DNA from: an uncultured Schumannella sp.
GTDB taxonomy: Bacteria; Actinomycetota; Actinomycetes; Actinomycetales; Microbacteriaceae
NCBI RefSeq assembly: GCF_905479755.1
Contig: NZ_CAJQNT010000037.1
Coordinates: 1 to 50,565 of the forward strand
Reading direction: 5' to 3'
DNA: 50,565 nucleotides
In this document: positions 1 to 8,704 of the stretch, piece after piece
Layout of the letters: the number at the start of each line of letters is the position of its first letter
Position numbering within the stretch: the stretch's first letter is position 1
Notes under the pieces: generated by a model
The model's database searches: none
What the model saw: the letters and a program-made list of their open reading frames with translations, nothing else
What the model was told of the DNA's origin: nothing
Position numbers and translations under genes: made by a program

Positions 1-110
1 CGCGGCGGGCGCCTCGGGCTCGGCGGCGGCGGGCTCCGCAGCGGCAGGCTCGGCCGCGGCAGGCTCGGCGGCGGGTGCCTCGGGCGCGGCCTCGGCGGCG
101 CCCGAACCGT
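1..110 (-). repeat. Imperfect tandem repeat encoding an Ala-Pro-Glu linker
   Basis: The left edge carries imperfect GC-rich repeats that read as repeated EPAAA units in the sucB frame. They encode the flexible linker after the lipoyl domain. This is protein-level low complexity, not a mobile or CRISPR repeat. Confidence 0.7.
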
Positions 111-342
111 CACCGATCGTGACGAGCGCGGTGCCCACCTCGACGGTCTCGTCCTCGGCGACCAGGATCTGCTCGATCACGCCGGCGACGGGGGACGGGA
201 TCTCGGTGTCGACCTTGTCGGTCGAGACCTCGAGCAGGGGCTCGTCGACCTCGACGCGGTCACCGACCTGCTTCAGCCAACGGGTCACGGTTCCTTCGGT
301 GACGCTCTCGCCTAGCGCCGGAAGGGTGACGGATTCACTCAC
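1..342 (-). CDS. sucB: Dihydrolipoamide acyltransferase (E2), N-terminal fragment
   Basis: This is the start of the E2 acyltransferase of a 2-oxo-acid dehydrogenase complex, probably 2-oxoglutarate dehydrogenase. It runs off the left edge, so only 114 codons are visible. The start is a GTG at 340-342 with an AAAAGGAG ribosome site just upstream. Residues 1-80 form a lipoyl domain; the lipoylated lysine lies in the motif STDKVDTE, near residue 43. After the domain comes an Ala/Pro/Glu-rich swinging-arm linker. The E3 partner lpdA lies directly upstream on the same strand, 68 bp away, so the two are probably co-transcribed. Whether the complex uses 2-oxoglutarate, pyruvate or branched-chain substrates cannot be decided without the catalytic domain. 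Confidence 0.88.
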   Translation of the reverse strand, partial: MSESVTLPALGESVTEGTVTRWLKQVGDRVEVDEPLLEVSTDKVDTEIPSPVAGVIEQILVAEDETVEVGTALVTIGDGSGAAEAAPEAPAAEPAAAEPAAAEPAAAEPEAPAA

Positions 343-410
343 GGGAAAACTCCTTTTGGAAACCTGGTCGGTTCTAGCTTAGTTCGCGCATCGCGCAGTG
401 GTCAGGGGGA

Positions 411-1784
411 TCAGATGGCGTGAAGCGGCTTGCCAGCAATGGCGAGGAACGCCTCGCCGAGCGCCTCGTTCTGGGTGGGGTGCGCGTGCAGGAACGGGGC
501 GATGTCCTCCGGATATGCCTCCCAGTTGACGGCCAGCTGAGCCTCGCCGATCAGTTCGCCGACGCGCGCGCCGATCATGTGCACCCCCACGACGGGGCCG
601 TCGTTGAGGCGCACGACCTTGATCGACCCCGAGGTGCCGATGATGTGGCTCTTGCCGTTGCCGGCCAGGTTGTAGTCGTACGCGGTCACGGCCTCGGCGC
701 CGTATTCCTCGATGGCCTTCGCCTGGCTCAGACCGATGGAGGCGACCTCCGGGTCCGAGTAAGTGACCTTGGGGATGTTCACGTCGGAGACGACGACGGG
801 GTTCAAGCCCGCGATCTCCTCGGCGACGAAGATGCCGTGCTGGAAACCGCGGTGCGCGAGCTGGAGCCCGGGCACGATGTCGCCGACGGCCCAGACGCCG
901 GGAACGTTGGTCTGGAGGCGCTCGTTCGTGAGGACGAATCCGCGATCCATCGCGACGCCGACCTCTTCGAAGCCGAGGTTCGCGGTCTGCGGTCCGCGGC
1001 CGACGGCCACGAGCAGAATGTCGGCCTCGATGGTCTCGCCGTTCTCAAGCGTGATGACCACACCGTTGTCGTCCTGCGTGACGCCGGAGAACCGGACGCC
1101 GAGCTTGAACTCGATGCCGCGCTTGCGGAATGCGCGCTCGAACTGCTTGGAGATCGCCTCGTCCTCGTTCGGGACGAGGTGGGGGAGAGCCTCGATGATG
1201 GTCACATCGGCGCCCCAGGACTTCCAGACGCTCGAGAACTCGACCCCGATGACGCCGCCGCCGAGGACGGCGACCTTCTTCGGGACGAAGTTCAGTTCGA
1301 GTGCCTGCTCCGACGTGAGAACGCGTCCGCCGATTTCGAGGCCGGGGAGCGAGCGCGAGTACGACCCGGTCGCCAGGATCACGTTCTTCCCGGTGATCGT
1401 CTGATCGCCGACCTGAACGCTGGTGGGGGAGACGAGACGCCCGGCGCCTTCGATCGTGGTGATGCCGCGAGCCTTGATGAGGCCCTGCAGGCCCTTCCAC
1501 TTGCTGGCGACGACTTCTTCGCGGTAGCTGGTGACCGCGGCGACATCGATGCCGCTGAAAGTGCTGGTCACGCCGTACTTGGCCGACTCACGTGTGACGT
1601 CGGCGACCTCCGCCGAGTGCAGCAGCGCCTTGGTCGGGATGCAGCCCACGTGCAGGCAGGTGCCCCCCACCTTGCCCTTCTCGATGAGCGCAACGCTCAT
1701 CCCCAACTGGCTCGCACGAAGAGCGGCCGCGTAGCCACCACTTCCTGCGCCTAGAACGACAAGGTCAAAGTTCTGCTCGGACAC
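411..1784 (-). CDS. lpdA: Dihydrolipoyl dehydrogenase (E3)
   Basis: The enzyme reoxidises the dihydrolipoyl groups of 2-oxo-acid dehydrogenase complexes using FAD and NAD+ in the cytoplasm. The protein is 457 aa, normal for the family. An FAD-binding GAGSGG motif lies at residues 12-17, the redox-active disulfide CLHVGC at 43-48, an NAD-binding GGGVIGVEF motif near the middle, and the catalytic HAHPTQNE motif near the C-terminus. I chose the GTG at 1782-1784 because it has a GAGGGAG ribosome site and the protein then begins just before the FAD fold; the open frame extends further upstream. It lies between pepA and sucB on the same strand. Confidence 0.96.
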   Translation of the reverse strand: MSEQNFDLVVLGAGSGGYAAALRASQLGMSVALIEKGKVGGTCLHVGCIPTKALLHSAEVADVTRESAKYGVTSTFSGIDVAAVTSYREEVVASKWKGLQGLIKARGITTIEGAGRLVSPTSVQVGDQTITGKNVILATGSYSRSLPGLEIGGRVLTSEQALELNFVPKKVAVLGGGVIGVEFSSVWKSWGADVTIIEALPHLVPNEDEAISKQFERAFRKRGIEFKLGVRFSGVTQDDNGVVITLENGETIEADILLVAVGRGPQTANLGFEEVGVAMDRGFVLTNERLQTNVPGVWAVGDIVPGLQLAHRGFQHGIFVAEEIAGLNPVVVSDVNIPKVTYSDPEVASIGLSQAKAIEEYGAEAVTAYDYNLAGNGKSHIIGTSGSIKVVRLNDGPVVGVHMIGARVGELIGEAQLAVNWEAYPEDIAPFLHAHPTQNEALGEAFLAIAGKPLHAI

Positions 1785-1878
1785 CCGGCGACTCCCTCGA
1801 GATGCAGTTGCGGCACCGCAATCAGGGTGGCGAGCGGCGCGATCTGACGACACGTGGTTGCGTGCCAAAACGACACTA

Positions 1879-3384
1879 CTACGGTCGGGAAAAGTCTTCC
1901 GTCATCGCGATCAAGGTTCGGACGGTGACGCCGGTCGGCCCCTTCGCGATCACGCCGTACGGCGCGCCCGCGTTGCTCGCGGCGCCCGCGATGTCGAGAT
2001 GCGCCCACGGAATCGGTGCGCCGTCGCGCGTGCCGACGAACGACTTCAGGAAGAGACCCGCGAGCAGCATGCCCCCCGCGGTGTTGCCCGGCTTGGCGTT
2101 CGCGATGTCGGCGACGTCAGTCTCGAGCAAGGTGGCGAGCTCGGCGGGGAGTGGCATCGGCCACAGCGTCTCCCCGGCGCGCGTGCCGGCGTCGACGAGG
2201 GCGCGCGACAGGTCGGTGTCGCCCATCACGGGGACGGTGCGCTCGCCCATGGCGACGCGCGCCGCGCCGGTCAGGGTGGCGATGTCGATGATGGCGTCCG
2301 GCTGCTCCTCACTCGCGGCGACGAGTCCGTCGGCGAGCACGAGGCGGCCTTCGGCATCCGTGTTGAGCACCTCGACGGTGCGTCCGCCGCGAATCCGCAG
2401 CACGTCGTTCGGGCGCGTCGCCGTCCCGGACGGCATGTTCTCGGCCAGGCACAGCCAGGCGGTGACGCGCACGGGAAGGCCGAGTCGAGCCACGGCGATC
2501 GTGGCGGCGAGGGCCGTCGCCGCGCCCGTCATGTCGTACTTCATGCCGACCATGGATCCCGGCGGCTTGAGCGAGAGCCCGCCCGAGTCGAAGGTGATCC
2601 CCTTGCCGACGAGCGACAGGTGCTTGGTGGCGCCGGCGGGGGAGTAGCGCACGATGGCCAGACGCGGCGGGCGGCTCGAGCCCTGTCCGACGCCGAGGAT
2701 GCCCCCGAAGCCTCCCTCGGCGAGCGCGTGCTCGTCGAGTTCTTCGATCTCGAGCGGGAGCCCCTCGGCGAGTTCGCGCGCGCGCGTCACGAAGCTCGCC
2801 GGGTAGAGGTCGTTCGGCGGGGTGTTCACCAGGTCGCGCACGGTGTGAACCCCGCCCGCGACGGCGCGTGCCCGCGCCACGAGTGCGTCGGCCTCGGCGG
2901 GAAGCGCGTCGACGTGGACGGTGATCTCGGCGACGGGACGCTTCGAGTTGTCGAGAGCGGACGAACGGTAACCGGCGAAGCTGTAGCTGGCGAGGGCGGC
3001 ACCCTCGAGCACCGCGCCGATCGCATCGTTCGTCGTGCCGGGGAGCGCGAACGCGACCGAGGTGGTGCCGGCCAACTGCCGGATCGCGGCACCTGCGGCG
3101 TTGCGCAGCGCATCCGGCGTCGGCGCCTCGGAGCCCTCGGGCAGCGTGCCGAGGCCGATCAGGGCGAGGGACGGGCCTCCGGCGCGCAGCGCGGGAACCC
3201 GGCGGAGCTCATCGCTTCCGCCCGTCACTCCGATCGACGTGAGGGAATCCGCGAGGCCGGAGAGCTCGTCCGCAGCCGACAACAAGCGCGGCCCATCCGG
3301 GCTCTTGGCAACACCCACCACGACCACATCGGCGGTCGAGTGAAGGACCGGTTCGGAACGGAGTTCGAGCGAAGGGATCGGCAT
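1879..3384 (-). CDS. pepA: Leucyl aminopeptidase (M17)
   Basis: This cytoplasmic metallo-aminopeptidase removes N-terminal residues from peptides during turnover. The protein is 501 aa, the usual size. The N-terminal half is the variable regulatory domain. The catalytic half carries the VGKGITFDSGG motif near residue 258 (Lys260 is a metal and catalytic residue), a second metal site around KYDMTGA near 281, and the M17 signature NTDAEGR near 340-346. A TAGGCT hexamer lies 6 nt upstream of the ATG with no Shine-Dalgarno site, which suggests a leaderless transcript. lpdA follows 94 bp downstream on the same strand. Confidence 0.96.
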   Translation of the reverse strand: MPIPSLELRSEPVLHSTADVVVVGVAKSPDGPRLLSAADELSGLADSLTSIGVTGGSDELRRVPALRAGGPSLALIGLGTLPEGSEAPTPDALRNAAGAAIRQLAGTTSVAFALPGTTNDAIGAVLEGAALASYSFAGYRSSALDNSKRPVAEITVHVDALPAEADALVARARAVAGGVHTVRDLVNTPPNDLYPASFVTRARELAEGLPLEIEELDEHALAEGGFGGILGVGQGSSRPPRLAIVRYSPAGATKHLSLVGKGITFDSGGLSLKPPGSMVGMKYDMTGAATALAATIAVARLGLPVRVTAWLCLAENMPSGTATRPNDVLRIRGGRTVEVLNTDAEGRLVLADGLVAASEEQPDAIIDIATLTGAARVAMGERTVPVMGDTDLSRALVDAGTRAGETLWPMPLPAELATLLETDVADIANAKPGNTAGGMLLAGLFLKSFVGTRDGAPIPWAHLDIAGAASNAGAPYGVIAKGPTGVTVRTLIAMTEDFSRP

Positions 3385-3390
3385 TGGCTC

Positions 3391-3396
3391 AGCCTA
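3391..3396 (-). promoter_or_regulatory. Putative -10 element of a leaderless pepA promoter
   Basis: On the minus strand a TAGGCT hexamer stands 6 nt before the pepA ATG. The spacing would place transcription start at or next to the start codon. No Shine-Dalgarno sequence is present. The -35 region is not recognisable. Confidence 0.5.
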
Positions 3397-3474
3397 ATCG
3401 CGTCCGGTGCGCGTGTTCGCCGCGGTGTTCGCTCTCGGCTTGCGCTCACGCCGGTGCCCCCGCGCGGCCCCGAA

Positions 3475-3480
3475 TAGAAT
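3475..3480 (+). promoter_or_regulatory. Putative -10 element, leaderless PAC2 gene
   Basis: TAGAAT lies 6 nt upstream of the ATG at 3487. It fits the TANNNT-N6-start pattern seen repeatedly in this window. There is no ribosome site between it and the start codon. Confidence 0.55.
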
Positions 3481-3486
3481 CGACGC

Positions 3487-4401
3487 ATGCGCGATCCTCA
3501 GGGGCTCTACGACATCTCTTCCGGGCTTGTCGACGTCCCGCGCGGCCTGCACCTCGTCGCCGGCCTCACCGGTTTCACGGATGCGGGATCCGCCGTCACG
3601 CAGTTCAGCGAGTTCATGCTGGAGAACCTCGAGGTGCGCGAAATCGTCAGCTTCGACAGTGACGCGCTCCTCGACTACCGCGCCCGCCGGCCGACGATGT
3701 ACTTTGATCACGATCACCTGACCGAGTACCGGCCGGCGAAGCTCTCGCTCTACCTGGTGGAGGACGAGCTGCACCAGCCGTTCCTGCTGTTGACCGGCTA
3801 CGAGCCGGACTTCCAGTGGGAGCGCTTCACGGCCGCGGTGCTGGAGCTGATCGAGCGCTACGACGTCAAGGCCACCACGTGGGTCCACGCGATCCCGATG
3901 CCGACGCCGCACACCCGCCCGCTCGGGGTGACCGTGAGTGGCAACCGTCGCGAGTTGATCGACGCCATGTCGGTGTGGCGACCGCAGACCGAACTGCCGG
4001 CGAACGCCCTGCACCTCGTCCAGTACCGGCTGGAGGAGATCGAACACCCGACCACCGGTTTCGTCCTGCTGGTGCCGCACTACCTCGCCGACACCGAGTT
4101 CCCGAACGCCGCCGTGATCGCGTTCGAGAGCATCAGCGCCGCGACGGGGCTGATCTTCCCGACCGATGAACTCCGAGAGCGTGGTCGCGAGTTCATCGTC
4201 AAGGTCGAAGAGCAGGTGGGGGGTAACCCGGAGCTCCAGCGGCTGATCAGCACGCTCGAGGAGCGCCACGACAGCTACATGGAAGAGAACCCGCTTCCGT
4301 CGCCCTTCGTCGATCGTCACGGTGAGGTGCCCTCGGCCGACACGATCGCGGCCGAGTTGGAGAAGTTCCTCGCCAACCGACGCGACGACGAACCGTCCTA
4401 G
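3487..4401 (+). CDS. PAC2 family protein
   Basis: This 304-aa protein belongs to the PAC2 family, related to proteasome assembly chaperones. Recognisable features are the N-terminal VAGLTGFTDAG segment, which resembles the family's phosphorylase-like fold, and the TWVHAIPMPTPHTRP stretch near residue 140. The C-terminal ~60 residues are charged and probably helical. Actinobacteria carry these proteins widely, including lineages without a proteasome, and their molecular function is not established. It is divergent from pepA with about 100 bp between the start codons. No signal peptide or membrane segment is seen. The family call is firm; the function is unknown. Confidence 0.85.
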   Translation: MRDPQGLYDISSGLVDVPRGLHLVAGLTGFTDAGSAVTQFSEFMLENLEVREIVSFDSDALLDYRARRPTMYFDHDHLTEYRPAKLSLYLVEDELHQPFLLLTGYEPDFQWERFTAAVLELIERYDVKATTWVHAIPMPTPHTRPLGVTVSGNRRELIDAMSVWRPQTELPANALHLVQYRLEEIEHPTTGFVLLVPHYLADTEFPNAAVIAFESISAATGLIFPTDELRERGREFIVKVEEQVGGNPELQRLISTLEERHDSYMEENPLPSPFVDRHGEVPSADTIAAELEKFLANRRDDEPS

Positions 4402-4429
4402 GGTGCCACCGCGGGCGCGATTGGCGCGC

Positions 4430-4435
4430 TAGCCT
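4430..4435 (+). promoter_or_regulatory. Putative -10 element upstream of MFS gene
   Basis: TAGCCT lies 7 nt upstream of a GTG at 4443 that opens an 11-codon frame ending over the MFS start codon. It matches the leaderless pattern, but applied to a leader frame and not to the transporter itself. Confidence 0.35.
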
Positions 4436-4442
4436 CACTGCC

Positions 4443-4478
4443 GTGGATCTGCCTACAGCCGCCGGGAGCCCGGCATGA
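4443..4478 (+). other. Possible 11-codon leader frame overlapping MFS start
   Basis: A GTG at 4443 opens a frame encoding VDLPTAAGSPA and then stops at a TGA that overlaps the transporter start codon (ATGA at 4475-4478). The frame contains GGGAG, which could also serve as ribosome site for the transporter. A short translated leader coupled to the main gene is possible, but so small a frame can arise by chance. Confidence 0.2.
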
Positions 4479-5812
4479 ACTCCTGGCGTTCGTGGGTGGT
4501 GTTCACCGGGGCGGTCACCGTCTATCTGATCGCGGTGACGCAGCGCACGACCTTCGGCATCGTCGGGGTCGAAGCGACCGAGCGCTTCGGCGTCAGCGCG
4601 GCCACACTCTCGATGGTCGCGGTGGTCCAGATCGCCACCTACGCGTCACTCCAGATCCCGGTGGGGGTGCTGGTGGACCGGCTCGGGCCGCGCATCCTCT
4701 TGATCGCGGGGGCCGGCGTGATGGGGCTCGGCCAGCTCCTCCTCGCGTTCGCCGACGACATCGGGCTCGCGATCGCGGCCCGCATGCTGGTGGGAGCGGG
4801 GGATGCGTTCACCTTCGTCTCGGTGATCCGCCTGCTTCCGAACTGGTTCAGTGGGCGGATCCTTCCGCAACTCGCACAGTGGGTGGGAATGATCGGCGGG
4901 ACCGGTCAACTCGTGTCCGCGATCCCCTTCGCCTTCCTGCTGCACGCGGTCGGTTGGAACAGCGCTTTTGTGATCGCCGCCGGGGCATCGGTCTTCGCTG
5001 TCCTGCTCGGGGTGACGGTCATTCGCACCGGCACCCGACCGCCGTTCACGGAGGAGATCACCACCGCATCCACCTGGTCGCGACTGCGGACGAGCATCGC
5101 GCGTCCGGGAACGCAGCTCGGGTTCTGGTCGCACCTTCTCGGCGGGACGGCGCCCCAGACGATGGGCGTGCTGTGGGGCTATCCCTTCCTCACCGCGGGA
5201 CTCGGCTACGACGTTCCGACCGCGGCGGGCGTGTTCTCGCTGCTGGTGGTCGGGGCCGTCCTGCCTGCTCCGCTGATCGGCTACGCCATCGCGAGCTATC
5301 CGTTCCGTCGCGGAGATCTGGTGCTCGGGATGGCGGCGCTGGTCTACGCGGCGTGGGCGGTGGTGCTCCTCTGGCCGGGCCAGCCTCCGCTCGCGGTCGT
5401 CTGCGTGGTGTTCTTCCTGATCGGCGCAGGCGGGCCGAGCTCGCTCATCGGGATGGACTACGCGCGCACCTTCAACCCCTCGCATTCGGTCGGCACCGCG
5501 AGCGGATTCGTCAACGTCGGCGGATTCCTCGGCGGCTTCGTGTCGATGTTCTTGATCGGTGTGGTTCTCGACGTCGTCGACTCGGTGCGAGTGTCGTCGG
5601 GACTCGCCTCCGACCTGTACGCCTTCGACGCCTTCCGGTTGGCCCTGCTCGCGCCGTTCGCGATCGCGCTGGTCGGGGTGATCGGTGTCATCGTGACGCG
5701 GCGGCGCGCCCGCACGGTGATGGCGCGCGACGAGGGAATAGAGATCACCCCGTTGTGGGTTGCACTCTTCAGGAGCCGGCGGAATCGGCCGGACCGACCG
5801 CCGCTAGCGTGA
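4475..5812 (+). CDS. MFS transporter
   Basis: This 445-aa integral membrane protein has about 12 hydrophobic segments and the overall pattern of the major facilitator superfamily. The loop between TM2 and TM3 reads GVLVDRLGPR, a form of the family's G-x-x-x-D-R-x-G-R motif A. The C-terminal tail is basic and cytoplasmic. A GGGAG ribosome site lies 6 nt before the ATG. No neighbouring gene hints at a substrate: PAC2 lies upstream and sigA downstream, with about 150 bp before sigA. It could be an efflux or an uptake system. Confidence 0.85.
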   Translation: MNSWRSWVVFTGAVTVYLIAVTQRTTFGIVGVEATERFGVSAATLSMVAVVQIATYASLQIPVGVLVDRLGPRILLIAGAGVMGLGQLLLAFADDIGLAIAARMLVGAGDAFTFVSVIRLLPNWFSGRILPQLAQWVGMIGGTGQLVSAIPFAFLLHAVGWNSAFVIAAGASVFAVLLGVTVIRTGTRPPFTEEITTASTWSRLRTSIARPGTQLGFWSHLLGGTAPQTMGVLWGYPFLTAGLGYDVPTAAGVFSLLVVGAVLPAPLIGYAIASYPFRRGDLVLGMAALVYAAWAVVLLWPGQPPLAVVCVVFFLIGAGGPSSLIGMDYARTFNPSHSVGTASGFVNVGGFLGGFVSMFLIGVVLDVVDSVRVSSGLASDLYAFDAFRLALLAPFAIALVGVIGVIVTRRRARTVMARDEGIEITPLWVALFRSRRNRPDRPPLA

Positions 5813-5850
5813 AACCGTGGTCGGTGTCAACGGTCAGCTGATGACTGTGA

Positions 5851-5856
5851 GATAAT
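5851..5856 (+). promoter_or_regulatory. Putative sigA promoter -10 element
   Basis: GATAAT at 5851-5856 is the best -10 match in the 149-bp gap before sigA. GTCAAC at 5826-5831 could be the -35, but the spacing of 19 bp is long. The remaining ~100 nt would be a 5' untranslated leader. Confidence 0.35.
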
Positions 5857-5961
5857 CGAATTTCTGGACCCGGTCTGGTTCCCGATCGGGCGGTGTGAGC
5901 ACCGCCCAGGGGACTTGACATGGGTCCTTGTACTGCCCAGATCCACCCGGGAGGGGTCAGA

Positions 5962-7314
5962 ATGGCAACCCGAACCACAGCGAAGGACGCCGCCGAATCC
6001 GGCGAAGCGAAGACCACGACGCGGGCGCGCGCCACGAAGGCCAGCGCCGCGAAGGCGGAGGCGGTTGACGCCAAGGCGCCCGCCAAGAAGCCCGCGGCGC
6101 GCAAGGCGAGCCCCGCAAAGGCGAGCAAGGCGAAGGCCAGCAAGGCCACCGAGAACGACGAGGATCTCGACGAAGCCGACGTCGACGACGAGAGCGTCGA
6201 GGTCGACGCCAAGGACGACAGCGACGACGACGCGGCGACGATCAAGTCGGCGAAGGCGGGCGACGGAGACGACTCCGACGACGACGATGACGATGAGAAG
6301 TCGACGTCGCTCGATGAGCCGCTGCCCTCGGGCGCGATTCGGCTCTCGTCTCGCGACGACGAGGATGAGATCCCGGTCTACTCCGCGGCGATCACCGGTG
6401 CCACGGCCGACCCGGTCAAGGACTACCTGAAGCAGATCGGCAAGGTCGCGCTGTTGAACGCGGCCGAAGAGGTCGAGTTGGCGATGCGCATCGAGGCGGG
6501 ACTTTTCGCCGAAGAGAAGCTCGGATCGATGACCGAGGCCGAGAAGCGCTCGACCCTGGGCCGGGAACTCGGCTGGGTCGCCCGCGACGGTCAGCGGGCG
6601 AAGAGCCACCTGCTGGGCGCGAACCTGCGTCTCGTGGTGTCGCTCGCGAAGCGTTACACCGGTCGCGGGATGCAGTTCCTCGACCTCATCCAGGAGGGAA
6701 ACCTGGGTCTTATTCGTGCGGTCGAGAAGTTTGACTACACCAAGGGCTTCAAGTTCTCGACCTATGCCACCTGGTGGATCCGTCAGGCGATCACGCGCGC
6801 CATGGCCGACCAGGCGCGCACCATCCGCATTCCCGTCCACATGGTTGAGGTCATCAACAAGCTCGCCCGAGTGCAGCGACAGATGCTGCAGGACCTGGGC
6901 CGCGAACCCACGCCCGAAGAGCTCAGTCGCGAACTCGACATGACGCCCGAGAAGGTCGTCGAGGTGCAGAAGTACGGTCGCGAACCGATCTCGCTGCACA
7001 CGCCTCTCGGCGAGGACGGCGACAGCGAGTTCGGTGACCTGATCGAGGACACCGAGGCGGTCGTTCCGGCCGACGCGGTCGGCTTCACGATGCTGCAGAA
7101 GCAGCTCGAGTCGCTGCTCGACTCGCTTTCCGAGCGCGAGGCGGGCGTCATCCGCATGCGTTTCGGCCTCGGCGACGGCATGCCGAAGACCCTCGACCAG
7201 ATCGGCGACACGTTCGGCGTCACGCGCGAGCGCATCCGACAGATCGAGTCGAAGACGATGGCGAAGCTCCGCCACCCGTCGCGGTCGCAGTCGCTGCGCG
7301 ACTACCTCGAGTAG
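5962..7314 (+). CDS. sigA: Primary RNA polymerase sigma factor
   Basis: This is the housekeeping sigma-70 factor, which directs RNA polymerase to -10/-35 promoters. The protein is 450 aa. Residues 1 to about 125 are low complexity: an Ala/Lys-rich block followed by a long Asp/Glu tract. Region 1.2 ([11 protein letters not shown]) begins near 145. Region 2 follows, with [20 protein letters not shown] and the promoter-melting [14 protein letters not shown]. Region 4 ends the protein with a helix-turn-helix ([20 protein letters not shown]). I chose ATG 5962 over the in-frame ATG at 5920 because GGGAGGGG stands a few bases before it. murT begins 8 nt after the stop, so the genes are probably co-transcribed. 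Confidence 0.96.
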   Translation: MATRTTAKDAAESGEAKTTTRARATKASAAKAEAVDAKAPAKKPAARKASPAKASKAKASKATENDEDLDEADVDDESVEVDAKDDSDDDAATIKSAKAGDGDDSDDDDDDEKSTSLDEPLPSGAIRLSSRDDEDEIPVYSAAITGATADPVKDYLKQIGKVALLNAAEEVELAMRIEAGLFAEEKLGSMTEAEKRSTLGRELGWVARDGQRAKSHLLGANLRLVVSLAKRYTGRGMQFLDLIQEGNLGLIRAVEKFDYTKGFKFSTYATWWIRQAITRAMADQARTIRIPVHMVEVINKLARVQRQMLQDLGREPTPEELSRELDMTPEKVVEVQKYGREPISLHTPLGEDGDSEFGDLIEDTEAVVPADAVGFTMLQKQLESLLDSLSEREAGVIRMRFGLGDGMPKTLDQIGDTFGVTRERIRQIESKTMAKLRHPSRSQSLRDYLE

Positions 7315-7321
7315 GCCGGCA

Positions 7322-8704
7322 GTGTTGCGCGTCCTGCTCGCGATCTGGGCAGGGAAGCTCGCGAGTGCGACGTTGCGCGCGCTGGGCCGCGCCGGGACGC
7401 ACGTGCCGGGCATCATCGCGCGCCGGGTGCACCCGGGGATCATCGGCGCCGTCGCGCATCCGGCGCGCGTCATCGCGGTGACCGGAACCAACGGCAAGAC
7501 GACCGCGTCGAACCTGCTCGCTGCGGCGTTGACCGCGCAGGGGCTTCGTGTCGCCAGCAATCGCAACGGGTCGAATCTGGCGGCCGGTGTTGCCGCGACG
7601 CTCATCTCTGCGGTCGACTGGCGGGGCCGGTCTCGTGCGGACGTCGGCGTCTTCGAAGTTGACGAGCGTTCGGCGAAGCTCGTCCTTCCCGGGCTCCGCC
7701 CCGACGTGCTCGTGGGGCTGAACCTGACGCGTGACTCGATCAAGCGCAACGCGCATCCGGCGTACATCGCCTGGATTCTGTCGTCGGCGGTGCCGACGAC
7801 GACGACCCTCGTGCTGAACGCCGACGACCTGATCGTCGCCGGGCTCGGCTCCGACGAGAACCGGCGCGTCTTCTTCGCGGTCGACCAACTGCCCGGTGAC
7901 GGCGATCGCCCCGAGGGAGCCGCGGTCGACGCGGCCATCTGCCCGGTGTGCGACCACCGGCTCACCTGGGACTACTGGCGTTACAACCACATCGGGGCCG
8001 CGCACTGCCCGGCCTGCGGGTTCCGGTCGCCCGAGGCGGCCTACCGCGCTCGCGACGTGGACGCGGCGGCCCGGCGCCTCACGCTCGAGCTCGACGGTGA
8101 GGCCCGCACTGCCGCGCTTGTGAACGAGAACATCGTGAACGTCTACAACCAGGTGGCGGTGGCCGCGGCGCTCGGCGTCCTCGGCTACGACCGCGACACG
8201 ATCGCCGCCGCCTTCGATCGCCTCGCCCCACCGGAGACGCGCTTCATGGCCGATGTCGTGGGCGATGCCACGGTCGTCCGCATCCTGACCAAGGGACTGG
8301 TCGGCGTCGCGTGTTCCCGCGCCTTCGACTACGTTCGCTCCTTCGCGGGCCGGAAGTCGATCGTGCTGTCGATCGACGAGGTCAGCGAACGCACCACCGA
8401 CGTGGAGAACACGGCGTGGACCTACGACGCCGACTACGAGTACCTCGCCGATGACAGCGTCACCCAGGTCGTCGTCGGCGGCATCCGACGTCATGATCAG
8501 GCGCTACGGCTCGCGATCGCCGGGGTCGATCCGGCGCGGATCGTCACCGTCGAATCCGAGACCGACACGGCCGACATCGTCGCGCTTGACGGCATCGACC
8601 AGGTGTTCAACTTGCACAGCGTGCACAATGCCGAAGTCACCGGAACGCCGGTGCAGTCCCGGTTGCGAGCCCGTCTCGCCGAACGAGAGGCCGCGGGACG
8701 ATGA
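7322..8704 (+). CDS. murT: MurT-like Mur ligase, C-terminally divergent
   Basis: MurT with GatD normally amidates the alpha-carboxyl of D-Glu in lipid II. The protein is 460 aa with a GTG start. The ATP-binding loop TGTNGKTT is at residues 54-61. The MurT-specific zinc ribbon is intact: CPVC at 207-210 and CPAC at 229-232. The C-terminal domain departs from the pattern I know for the family. The usual KNPxG segment reads KGLVG near 324-328, and the usual YTA(L/M) segment near the end reads NLHSVHNAEV. The gatD-like gene overlaps the stop codon by ATGA, so the two are translationally coupled. Membership of the MurT family is secure; the exact substrate may differ from canonical MurT. Confidence 0.9.
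   Translation: MLRVLLAIWAGKLASATLRALGRAGTHVPGIIARRVHPGIIGAVAHPARVIAVTGTNGKTTASNLLAAALTAQGLRVASNRNGSNLAAGVAATLISAVDWRGRSRADVGVFEVDERSAKLVLPGLRPDVLVGLNLTRDSIKRNAHPAYIAWILSSAVPTTTTLVLNADDLIVAGLGSDENRRVFFAVDQLPGDGDRPEGAAVDAAICPVCDHRLTWDYWRYNHIGAAHCPACGFRSPEAAYRARDVDAAARRLTLELDGEARTAALVNENIVNVYNQVAVAAALGVLGYDRDTIAAAFDRLAPPETRFMADVVGDATVVRILTKGLVGVACSRAFDYVRSFAGRKSIVLSIDEVSERTTDVENTAWTYDADYEYLADDSVTQVVVGGIRRHDQALRLAIAGVDPARIVTVESETDTADIVALDGIDQVFNLHSVHNAEVTGTPVQSRLRARLAEREAAGR

Noticed and set aside
1-110. CRISPR-like or mobile repeat at the left edge
   Set aside because: The repeats are imperfect and in frame with the E2 linker, encoding Ala/Pro/Glu units.
420-1754. Long plus-strand open frame over lpdA
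   Set aside because: It mirrors the lpdA codons, is Asp/Val/Gly rich and has no domain or ribosome site. High GC keeps antisense frames open.
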